This document shows, one piece after another, positions 16,927 to 24,741 of a stretch of DNA of 26,745 nucleotides. Within the stretch, counting starts at the first letter, position 1. Every line of letters begins with the position of its first letter. The position numbers and the translations under genes are program-made. Source of the stretch: Pseudomonadota bacterium (GTDB lineage Bacteria > Pseudomonadota > Gammaproteobacteria > Burkholderiales > Burkholderiaceae); NCBI GenBank assembly GCA_023441105.1, contig JAEZQX010000471.1:1-26745 (forward strand). The letters run 5' to 3'. The notes below the pieces were generated by a model, which did no database searches, had not been told where the DNA came from, and saw only the letters and a program-made list of their open reading frames with translations.

Positions 16927-17382
16927 CTACAGGAAACGATCCAGCACCTTGCGGCTCGCCGCGTCCAGCTCCCGCATGTCCCGCACCAGGAAGCTGATCC
17001 CGCGGCTGTCGGCGATCAGCAGCCCGTGGCGCGACAGGCGGCGGATCGACTCCTCCGACTTCAGGACGAAGGCGGTTTCGCCGCGATCGGTGTCGACGGT
17101 CCAGGTGCAGGGGGTCACGTAGCCGGAAACCCGCGCGATGCGGCGGATCTCGGGCATGAACTCGCGCGCCGCGAGTTCCTCCTCGACGATGGCGCGCTGC
17201 GCCGGCGGCAGGTCCTCAAGGCGCTCGATCCAGGCGAGCTCGCGGCCCTCGTTGCCGACCAGGGCGATACCCTCGTCCGGCGCGGAGATGGCGAAGGCGC
17301 GCACCGGCACCACGGCGCCGCGCTCGATGCCGTCCAGCAGCAAGGTCACCCGTCCGAAGGGATCGCGCTGCAGCTCAATCAT
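16927..17382 (-). CDS. DUF1854 family protein, cyanophycin-associated
   Basis: A 151-residue soluble protein matching the DUF1854 family, which is found next to cyanophycin synthetase genes in Proteobacteria. Its biochemical role is unknown. Visible features are a polar N-terminus starting MIELQRDPFGRVTL, then VVPVRAFAISAPDEGIALV and GRELAWIERLEDLP, a charged helix around residues 60-75 and ITPCTW-like VTPCTWTVDTDRG near 88-100. There is no signal peptide or membrane helix. The start ATG at 17382 overlaps the end of the ABC exporter gene by 8 nt, so the two are translated together and the products probably act together. The stop lies 77 nt before the methyltransferase gene. Confidence 0.82.
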   Translation of the reverse strand: MIELQRDPFGRVTLLLDGIERGAVVPVRAFAISAPDEGIALVGNEGRELAWIERLEDLPPAQRAIVEEELAAREFMPEIRRIARVSGYVTPCTWTVDTDRGETAFVLKSEESIRRLSRHGLLIADSRGISFLVRDMRELDAASRKVLDRFL

Positions 17383-19834
17383 CCTGGTCCGCCTGGCGCT
17401 GCTGCGCCTGATAGAGCCGGTAGTAGTGGGCCTGCCGCGCCATCAGCTCGGCATGCCTGCCCTCCTCGACCACCTGGCCGCGGTCCATGACCACCAGCCG
17501 GTCGGCCTTGCGCAGGGTGCTGAGCCGGTGGGCGATGGCGATGGTGGTCCGGCCCTGCACCAGGTTGTCGAGCGCCTTCTGGATCTCGCGCTCGGTCTCG
17601 GTGTCCACCGACGAGGTCGCCTCGTCCATGATCAGGATGCGCGGGTCGATCAGCAGCGCCCGCGCGATCGACAACCGCTGGCGCTCGCCGCCCGACAGCG
17701 ACTGGCCCCGCTCGCCGACCAGCGAATCGTAGCCGTGGGGCAGGCGCAGGATGAATTCATGCGCATGCGCCGCGCGGGCGGCGGCGACGATCTCGCTGCG
17801 GCTCGCCTCGGGCTTGCCGTAGGCGATGTTCTCGGCAACGGTGCCGAAGAACAGGAACGGCTCCTGCAGCACCAGCCCGATGTGGCGCCGGTAGTCCGCC
17901 ACCGGCATGGTGCGGATGTCGACGCCGTCGATGAGGATGGCGCCGCCGCTGACATCGTAGAAGCGGCAGATGAGGTTGACCAGGGTGCTCTTGCCGGAGC
18001 CGCTGTGGCCGACCAGGCCGATCATCTCGCCGGGCGCGATGTCGAGGTCCAGGCCGCGGATGATGGAGCGGTTGCCATAGCGGAAACCGACGTCGCGCAG
18101 CTGCACGCGCCCTTCCAGGCGCTCGAGGCGCACCGGGTCGGTCGGCTCCGGCACGCTCGAGACATGATCGAGGATGTCGAAGATGCGCTTCGCGCCGGCG
18201 GCCGCTTTCTGCGTCACCGACACGATCCGGCTCATCGAATCGAGGCGGACGTAGAAGCGGCTGATATAGGCGATGAAGGCGGTCAGCACGCCGACGGTTA
18301 TATGGTCGCGCGCGACCAGCCAGATGCCGAAGGCCCAGACGATCAGCAGGCCGATCTCGGTCAGCAGGCTGACGGTGGGCGTGAACAGCGACCAGATCCG
18401 ATTGACCCGGTCGTTGATCACCAGGTTGTGGCGGTTCGCCTCCCGGAAGCGCGCCGCCTCGCGCCCTTCTTGCACGAAAGCCTTGACCACCCGGACGCCG
18501 GGAATCGTGTCGGCCAGCACGTTGGTCACTTCCGCCCAGACCCGGTCCACCTTCTCGAAGCCGTGCCGCAGCCGGTCGCGCACCAGGTGGATCAGCCAGG
18601 CGATCAGCGGCAGCGGCAGCAGCGTCGCCAGCGCCAGCCAGGGGTTGATGGTGAACAGGATCACCGCCGTCATCGCCATCATCAGCACGTCGGTGGCGAA
18701 ATCGAGCAGGTGCAGGGACAGGAACAGGTTGAGCCGGTCGGTTTCCGCGCCGATCCGCGCCATCAGGTCGCCGGTGCGCTTGCCGCCGAAATACTCGAGC
18801 GACAGCTTCATCAGGTGCTCGTAGGTCGTGGTCCGCAGGTCGGCGCCGATGCGCTCGCTGACCAAGGCCAGCACGTAGGTCCGCGCCCAGCCCAACGACC
18901 AGGCCACCAGCGCGGCCGCCAGCAGGGCGCCGAGATACAGCTGCACCTTGCCCGGATCGATCGGCACGCCGTTCTGGTAGGGAATCAGCACCTCGTCCAT
19001 CAGCGGCAAGGTGATGTAGGGCGGCACCAGCGTCGCGCCGGTGGAGGCGAGCGTCAGCAGGAAACCGGCCAGCAGCCGCATCCGGTACGGTCGCGCAAAG
19101 CGCCATAGCCGGAACAGCACCCAGGTGGAGGGCGGACGCTCCTCGGTGTCGATGCCGTCGTCGCCGTCGGCCGCATCGTCGGCATCGCCGGCGGCGACAG
19201 CGGCGTCGGCCTGCTCGGCGTCGTCTTGCCGTCCCGTGCTGCGGCCGGGCGACGCCGGGTCCGCCAGCGCGCTATCGCCCTCCTCCGCTGCATGCCGGGC
19301 GACCGGCCGCGCCGCCGTGCGCACGCCGGGAACGGGGCCCGATGTACCTACGGGGGTCTCGCCGGGTCCGGCTCCGGCTCCGGGTCCAACTCCGGTTCCG
19401 GCTCCGACCGCAGCGCCGGAGCCAGGAGCGCGGCCGGGCCCTGCGTCCCGCCCCGCCTGCAGCCGCTCGAAGGCGTCCACCAGGTCCGCCGCTTGCGCCG
19501 CCCGCGCCAGGGTATAGCGCCAGGTCGCCAGCCGTCGCCTGGCGTCCGCCAGCGTCAGGCGGCCGAGGCCGGCATGGTCCTGGTGCGCCAGGCTCATGTC
19601 GCGCGCCAGCGGCAGGCTCTGCGGCGGCCCGGAAGCCGGCTCCGGCGACACGCCGACCAGCCGCCGCGTCGTCAGCGCCAGCAGGCCGTCGGCGAAGTCG
19701 AGTCGCTCGTCGAGGTCGGTCTCCAGCCAGGCGACCAGCGTCTCGCCGGGTTCGAGCAGCGCGCCGAGGCGGTCGCGCCAGGTGGACGGTGGAACCGACG
19801 CGGGAAGGGAACTCGGGGGAAGGTCTGCGATCAT
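17375..19834 (-). CDS. ABC exporter (permease-ATPase fusion) with N-terminal PH-like domain, cyanophycin-associated
   Basis: An 819-residue half-transporter. Residues about 18-125 form a cytoplasmic domain (GETLVAWLETDLDERLDFADGLLALT) that looks like a bacterial PH-like fold. Residues about 130-235 are a low-complexity linker, first Gly/Ala/Pro-rich and then acidic. The type I exporter membrane domain begins near 238 (six helices to about 525). The ATPase has Walker A GHSGSGKS at 609-616, signature LSGGE at 713-717, Walker B ILIMDE at 733-738 and H769. Such proteins are known as neighbours of cyanophycin synthetases, but the substrate is unknown. I chose the ATG at 19834; the open frame to 19999 would run into the divergent synthetase gene. 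DUF1854 overlaps its end. Confidence 0.88.
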   Translation of the reverse strand: MIADLPPSSLPASVPPSTWRDRLGALLEPGETLVAWLETDLDERLDFADGLLALTTRRLVGVSPEPASGPPQSLPLARDMSLAHQDHAGLGRLTLADARRRLATWRYTLARAAQAADLVDAFERLQAGRDAGPGRAPGSGAAVGAGTGVGPGAGAGPGETPVGTSGPVPGVRTAARPVARHAAEEGDSALADPASPGRSTGRQDDAEQADAAVAAGDADDAADGDDGIDTEERPPSTWVLFRLWRFARPYRMRLLAGFLLTLASTGATLVPPYITLPLMDEVLIPYQNGVPIDPGKVQLYLGALLAAALVAWSLGWARTYVLALVSERIGADLRTTTYEHLMKLSLEYFGGKRTGDLMARIGAETDRLNLFLSLHLLDFATDVLMMAMTAVILFTINPWLALATLLPLPLIAWLIHLVRDRLRHGFEKVDRVWAEVTNVLADTIPGVRVVKAFVQEGREAARFREANRHNLVINDRVNRIWSLFTPTVSLLTEIGLLIVWAFGIWLVARDHITVGVLTAFIAYISRFYVRLDSMSRIVSVTQKAAAGAKRIFDILDHVSSVPEPTDPVRLERLEGRVQLRDVGFRYGNRSIIRGLDLDIAPGEMIGLVGHSGSGKSTLVNLICRFYDVSGGAILIDGVDIRTMPVADYRRHIGLVLQEPFLFFGTVAENIAYGKPEASRSEIVAAARAAHAHEFILRLPHGYDSLVGERGQSLSGGERQRLSIARALLIDPRILIMDEATSSVDTETEREIQKALDNLVQGRTTIAIAHRLSTLRKADRLVVMDRGQVVEEGRHAELMARQAHYYRLYQAQQRQADQDD
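19364..19405. repeat. Hexanucleotide repeat encoding Gly-X dipeptides in the exporter linker
   Basis: Seven consecutive 6-nt units of the form GGNTCC (one unit is AACTCC) run from 19364 to 19405. On the minus strand they encode alternating Gly with Ala, Thr, Val or Pro at residues 144-157 of the ABC exporter. Units are 6 nt, so loss or gain of copies would change linker length without a frameshift. Confidence 0.8.
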
Positions 19835-19943
19835 CGACGCGGGTGGGGGAGCGGCATTCCGGCACAAATCCGGGCGCGGAAGGCGTTGTAGTATCGCTGG
19901 CCGCGGTCGTAGCGTACAGCACCGCTGAGGAGCCTGTCGGCCA
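19835..19943. promoter_or_regulatory. Divergent promoter region of the cyanophycin locus
   Basis: These 109 nt separate the exporter/DUF1854 pair from the synthetase genes and should hold both promoters. TAGTAT at 19889-19894 is a possible plus-strand -10, but no convincing -35 is seen. TGAGGAG at 19926-19932 is a good ribosome-binding site for the first synthetase gene. I see no clear operator. Confidence 0.4.
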
Positions 19944-22139
19944 ATGAAGCACGAAGACATACGGATACTCGGCGTTACACATCTGAACGGCCCGAGCATG
20001 TGGACCTACCAGCCGGCGCTGGAGGCGCTGGTCGACATCGGCGCGCTGGAGGACTTTCCCTCCAACAAGCTGCCCGGCTTCGTCGACCGCCTGTGCGCCT
20101 GGCTGCCGAGCCTGGTCGAGCACCGTTGCAGCTACGGCGAACGCGGCGGCTTCGTGCGTCGCCTGCAGGAAGGGACCTGGCCGGCGCACATCATGGAGCA
20201 CGTCACGCTCGAGCTCCAGAACATGGCGGGCATGCCCGGCGGGTTCGGCAAGGCGCGCGAGGTGCCGATCCGCGGCGTCTACAAGGTGGTGGTCACCGCC
20301 TGGCACGAGGATGTCACCCGCGCCGCCTTGACGGCAGGCCGCGACCTGGTCATGGCCGCGATCAACGACGAACCGTTCGACGTGCCCGCTGCCGTCCAGC
20401 AGCTGCGGGAAATGACCGACGACCTGTTGCTGGGCCCGAGCACGGCATCCATCGTCGAAGCCGCCGAGCAGCGCGGCATCCCGTTCATCCGGCTCAATGC
20501 CGGCAACCTGGTGCAGCTGGGCTACGGCGCCCGGATGCGCCGGATCTGGACTGCGGAAACCGACCTGACCAGCGCCATCGCCGAGGGCATCTCACGCGAC
20601 AAGGACCTGACCAAGCAGCTGCTGCAGGCCTGCGGCGTGCCGGTGCCGCAAGGCCGCCTGGTCGACAGCATCGAGGATGCCTGGGAGGCGGCGCAGGAGA
20701 TCGGCCTGCCGGTGGTTGTCAAGCCCTATGACGGCAACCATGGCCGCGGCGTGTTCACCAACGTCGGCACCCGGGAGGAGATCGAGAAGGCCTATCGCGT
20801 GGCCGAGGAGGAAGGCAGCGGGGTGATCGTCGAGCGCTTCGTCCGCGGCAACGAACATCGCCTGCTGGTGGTCGGCGGCAGGATGGTCGCCGCCGCGCGC
20901 GGCGAGCCCGCGTCCGTGACCGGGGACGGGCGCCATACGGTCCGTGAGCTGATCGAGCTGCAGCTGAACGCCGATCCGCGTCGCGGCAGCGGCGAGGACT
21001 GCCCGCTCAACTATGTGCGCGTCGACTCGGCGGCGCGGCTCGAGCTCGGCCGCCAGGGTCTCGACGCCGACGCGGTGCCGGACGCGGGACGCGAGGTGCT
21101 GATCCAGCGCAGCGGCAACGTCGCCTTCGACGTCACCGACCTGGTCCATCCGGATGTCGCCGCCGACGTGGCGCTGGCCGCCCGCGTCGTCGGCCTGGAC
21201 ATCGCCGGCGTCGACCTGGTCGCGGAGGACATCGCCAGGCCGCTCGCCCCGCAAGGCGGCGCGATCGTCGAGGTCAATGCCGGGCCGGGACTGCTGATGC
21301 ACCTTAAGCCGGCCGACGGGAAGCCGCGGCCGGTCGGGCGCGCGATCGTCGACCATCTCTTCGCGGGCGAGGAGAACGGGCGCATCCCGGTGGTCGGCGT
21401 CGCCGGCACCCGCGGCACGACGCCGGTGGCGCAGATCGTGGCGCACATGCTGCGCCTGGCGGGCAAGCGGGTCGGCCTCGGTTGTGCCACCGGCATGCAC
21501 CTGGGACGTCGCCGCATCGAGCATGGCGACTGCGCCAACTGGAAGACCGCCCGGCGGCTGCTGCAGAACCGGCTGGTGGACGCCGCGGTGCTCGAGAACG
21601 GGCCCTGGACCCTCGCCAACGAAGGCCTCGCCTACGATCGCTGCCAGATCGGGATCGTCACCCACCTGGATCCGCAGGTGGCGCTGCCCGACAACTTCAT
21701 CGACACGCCGGAGCAGATGTTCCGCCTGCTGCGCACCCAGGTCGACGTGGTGCTGGCGCGCGGCGCGGCCGTGCTCAACGCCCATGATCCGGCGGTGGTG
21801 GAGATGGCCGGGCTGTGTGACGGCGAGATCATCTTCTTCGGCAGCGATCCGACGCTGCCGGCCGTGGTGGCGCACCGCGCCGCCGGTGGCCGCGCGATCC
21901 TGCTCGCCGACGGCAACATCACCATCGCCACCGGCCACGCCCAGGACGTCATCGCGACGCTCGAGGCCGCCGCGCCCCTGGCTCGCAGCGGCAGCGACAT
22001 CTGGCGCGCCGGCATCGCCATCGAATGCCTGCTCGCCGCGGTCGGCGCCGCATGCGCACTGAACCTCAGGTCCGACCTGATCGCCACTGCCATCCATACG
22101 TTCGTACCCGACTACGCCGGCGCGGAGGTCGCTGCCTGA
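19944..22139 (+). CDS. cphA: Cyanophycin synthetase paralog with degenerate Mur-ligase ATP site
   Basis: A cytoplasmic cyanophycin synthetase-family protein, 731 residues against about 860-900 for full CphA1. The N-domain carries HIMEH at residues 82-86 with E90 (HxxEH...E), a zinc-peptidase-like pattern. The ATP-grasp domain, about 165-470, has KPYDGNHGRGV at 260-270 and ends in VEVNAGPG. The Mur-ligase-like domain starts near 482, but its P-loop reads AGTRGTTP (487-494): the lysine and following threonine of GTNGKTT are gone. The C-terminal Mur domain is also missing. It therefore should not perform the second ATP-dependent ligation alone. It resembles CphA2/CphA-prime proteins. The downstream paralog begins 3 nt later. 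Residue 451 is Leu where the paralog has Arg. Confidence 0.9.
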   Translation: MKHEDIRILGVTHLNGPSMWTYQPALEALVDIGALEDFPSNKLPGFVDRLCAWLPSLVEHRCSYGERGGFVRRLQEGTWPAHIMEHVTLELQNMAGMPGGFGKAREVPIRGVYKVVVTAWHEDVTRAALTAGRDLVMAAINDEPFDVPAAVQQLREMTDDLLLGPSTASIVEAAEQRGIPFIRLNAGNLVQLGYGARMRRIWTAETDLTSAIAEGISRDKDLTKQLLQACGVPVPQGRLVDSIEDAWEAAQEIGLPVVVKPYDGNHGRGVFTNVGTREEIEKAYRVAEEEGSGVIVERFVRGNEHRLLVVGGRMVAAARGEPASVTGDGRHTVRELIELQLNADPRRGSGEDCPLNYVRVDSAARLELGRQGLDADAVPDAGREVLIQRSGNVAFDVTDLVHPDVAADVALAARVVGLDIAGVDLVAEDIARPLAPQGGAIVEVNAGPGLLMHLKPADGKPRPVGRAIVDHLFAGEENGRIPVVGVAGTRGTTPVAQIVAHMLRLAGKRVGLGCATGMHLGRRRIEHGDCANWKTARRLLQNRLVDAAVLENGPWTLANEGLAYDRCQIGIVTHLDPQVALPDNFIDTPEQMFRLLRTQVDVVLARGAAVLNAHDPAVVEMAGLCDGEIIFFGSDPTLPAVVAHRAAGGRAILLADGNITIATGHAQDVIATLEAAAPLARSGSDIWRAGIAIECLLAAVGAACALNLRSDLIATAIHTFVPDYAGAEVAA

Positions 22140-22142
22140 TCT

Positions 22143-24728
22143 ATGGAACTGATCCGAACGCGCGCCCTTCGCGGCCCGAACCTCTGGAGCCGGCATACGG
22201 CATTGGAGATGCTCGTCTCCTGCACCGAGATCGAGCGCGCCGTCGACCGGGTGCCGGGCTTCGAGACCCGGCTGCTGGAGCGCTTCCCGGACATTCCCGA
22301 CTTCCACCCGGTCGATGGCATCAGCCCGGTCGCGATGGCACATGTGCTGCAGCACGCGATGCTCGGGCTGCAGGCGAAAGCCGGCTGCCCGGTGGCCTTC
22401 AACCTGGCGCGGGCGACGCCGGAGCCTGGTGTCTTCCAGGTGGTGGTGGAATATTCCGAGGAAGCAGTCGGCCGGCTTGCCCAGCGGCATGCGCTCGACT
22501 TGTGCAGCTCGGCGATGGACGATACGCCCTTCGACCTCAACGGCGCGCTGCGCGAGATCGGCGAGCTCGACGAGGACATCCGGCTGGGTCCGAGCACCGG
22601 CTCGATCGTGCGTGCCGCCGTGGTTCGCGGCATCCCCTATCGACGCCTCACCGACGGCAGCCTCACCCAGTTCGGCTGGGGCAGCCGCCAGCGTCGCATC
22701 CAGGCCGCCGAAGTCGACGCCAGCAGCGCCATCGCCGAGTCGATCGCCCAGGACAAGGACCTGACCAAGGCACTGCTGGATGCGGCCGGCGTGCCGGTGC
22801 CGCTCGGGCGTCCGGTGCAGGACGTCGAGGACGCCTGGCGGGCGATGCAGGAGCTGGGTGGACGCGTGGTCGTCAAGCCGCTCGACGGCAACCAGGGCAA
22901 GGGCGTCACGGTCAACATCGCCACCCGCGAGCAGCTCGCGCTTGCCTATCAGGCGGCGCGGGAGATCAGCAGCAAGGTGCTGGTGGAACGCTTCATCCCG
23001 GGCAACGACTTCCGCCTGCTGGTGGTCGGCAATCGGCTGGTGGCGGCGGCGCGGCGCGATCCGCCGTCGGTGACCGGCGACGGCATCCACACCGTGGCAC
23101 AGCTGGTCGAGCAGGTCAACCGCGACCCGCGCCGCAGCTCCGGGCATGCCACCTCGCTCAGCTTCATCAAGCTCGACGACATCGCCCTCGCCCGCCTGGC
23201 CTTGCAGGGACTGAAACCGGATTCGGTGCCGCCCCAAGGCACGCGGGTGATCCTGCGCAACAACGCCAATCTCAGCACCGGCGGCACCGCCACCGATGTC
23301 ACCGATGACGTGCATCCGGAAGTGGCGGCGCGCGCGGTCGAGGCGGCGCTGACCATCGGCCTCGACATCTGCGGCGTCGACGTCGTCTGCCGCACGGTCT
23401 TCGCGCCGCTCGAGCAGCAAGGCGGCGGCATCGTCGAGCTGAATGCGGCGCCGGGCCTGCGCATGCATCTGAGCCCGTCGTTCGGCAAGGGTCGCAACGT
23501 CGGCCAGGCGGTGATCGCCGCGATGTTCGAGCCCAACCAGGACGCGCGCATCCCGGTGGTGGCGGTGACCGGCACCAACGGCAAGACCACCACCGCCAAG
23601 CTGGTCGCCCACCTGCTGGCGACGAGCGGCCTGCGCGTCGGCAGCACCGGCACCGACGGCATCTTCGTCGACGGCCGCTGCATCGACGATGGCGACTGCA
23701 GCGGCCCCAAGAGCGCGCGCAACGTGCTGCTGCATCCCGACGTGGATGCGGCGGTCTTCGAGACCGCGCGCGGCGGCATCCTCCGCGAGGGACTCGGCTT
23801 CGACCGCTGCGACGTGGCGGTGGTGACCAACATCGGCGCCGGCGACCACCTCGGCATGAACTACATCGAGACGCCGGCGCAGCTCGCGGCGGTCAAGCAG
23901 GTCATCGTGCAGAACGTGTCGGACCACGGCATGGCGGTGCTCAACGCCGAGGACCCGCTGGTGGTGGCGATGGCGGAAAGCTGCCCCGGCGCGGTGACCT
24001 ACTTCGGGAACAGCCGCCAGCAGCCGGTGATCGCCCTGCACCTCGCGCAGGGCGGGCGCGCGGTCTTCGTCGAGGGCAACGACATCGTCGCCGCGGCCGG
24101 CGCCGACGAGCAGCGGATCGGCCTCGACGGCGTGCCCCTGACGGGCGGCGGACGCATCCCGTTCCAGGTCGAGAACGCCATGGCGGCGGTCGCCGCCGCC
24201 TGGGCGCTGGAGATTCCCTGGCCGATCCTGCGCCAGGGGCTGGCCGGCTTCGTCAGCGATGTCGCCTCCGCGCCGGGCCGCTTCAACCTGCTGCAGTTCC
24301 GCGAGGCGACGCTGATCGCCGACTACGGCCACAATCCCGACGCGATCGCGGCGCTGGTGCGCGCCGTCGACGCCATGACCTCGCGCCGCCGCGTGGCGGT
24401 CATCAGCGGCGCCGGCGACCGCCGCGACGAGGACCTGACCCGCCAGACCGAGATCCTCGGCGACGCCTTCGACGACGTCGTCCTGTACCAGGACCAGGCG
24501 CAGCGCGGACGCGGGGACGGGGAGGTGCTGGCGCTGCTGCGGCAGGGCCTTGCCAATGCCCGGCGCACCACCCGCATCGACGAGATCCGCGGCGAATTCG
24601 CGGCGATCGACTCGGCGCTCGCCCGGCTCGAACCGGGCGACCTGTGCCTGGTCCTCGTCGACCAGGTGCCGGAGGCGCTTGCCCACCTGGCGGCTGCCGG
24701 TGCCCGTCCGCTTGCCGCGCTGCAGTGA
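22143..24728 (+). CDS. cphA: Cyanophycin synthetase CphA, both ATP sites intact
   Basis: CphA polymerises aspartate and arginine into cyanophycin, a nitrogen reserve. Its ATP-grasp domain adds Asp to the backbone and its Mur-ligase domain adds Arg to the side chain. The 861-residue protein has the ATP-grasp KPLDGNQGKGV at 245-255, SVTGDG and VELNAAPGLRMHL. The Mur P-loop GTNGKTT is intact at 477-483, followed by ETARGGILREGLGFDRCDVAVVTNI and the C-terminal domain with APGRFN and DYGHNPD. Length is normal. In the N-domain the paralog's HxxEH is HVLQH (67-71), with Gly at position 75 instead of Glu. The ATG at 22143 is 3 nt after the paralog's stop, so both are co-translated. A cyanophycinase gene is not in the window. 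Confidence 0.95.
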   Translation: MELIRTRALRGPNLWSRHTALEMLVSCTEIERAVDRVPGFETRLLERFPDIPDFHPVDGISPVAMAHVLQHAMLGLQAKAGCPVAFNLARATPEPGVFQVVVEYSEEAVGRLAQRHALDLCSSAMDDTPFDLNGALREIGELDEDIRLGPSTGSIVRAAVVRGIPYRRLTDGSLTQFGWGSRQRRIQAAEVDASSAIAESIAQDKDLTKALLDAAGVPVPLGRPVQDVEDAWRAMQELGGRVVVKPLDGNQGKGVTVNIATREQLALAYQAAREISSKVLVERFIPGNDFRLLVVGNRLVAAARRDPPSVTGDGIHTVAQLVEQVNRDPRRSSGHATSLSFIKLDDIALARLALQGLKPDSVPPQGTRVILRNNANLSTGGTATDVTDDVHPEVAARAVEAALTIGLDICGVDVVCRTVFAPLEQQGGGIVELNAAPGLRMHLSPSFGKGRNVGQAVIAAMFEPNQDARIPVVAVTGTNGKTTTAKLVAHLLATSGLRVGSTGTDGIFVDGRCIDDGDCSGPKSARNVLLHPDVDAAVFETARGGILREGLGFDRCDVAVVTNIGAGDHLGMNYIETPAQLAAVKQVIVQNVSDHGMAVLNAEDPLVVAMAESCPGAVTYFGNSRQQPVIALHLAQGGRAVFVEGNDIVAAAGADEQRIGLDGVPLTGGGRIPFQVENAMAAVAAAWALEIPWPILRQGLAGFVSDVASAPGRFNLLQFREATLIADYGHNPDAIAALVRAVDAMTSRRRVAVISGAGDRRDEDLTRQTEILGDAFDDVVLYQDQAQRGRGDGEVLALLRQGLANARRTTRIDEIRGEFAAIDSALARLEPGDLCLVLVDQVPEALAHLAAAGARPLAALQ

Positions 24729-24741
24729 TACGCTTGTCGCC

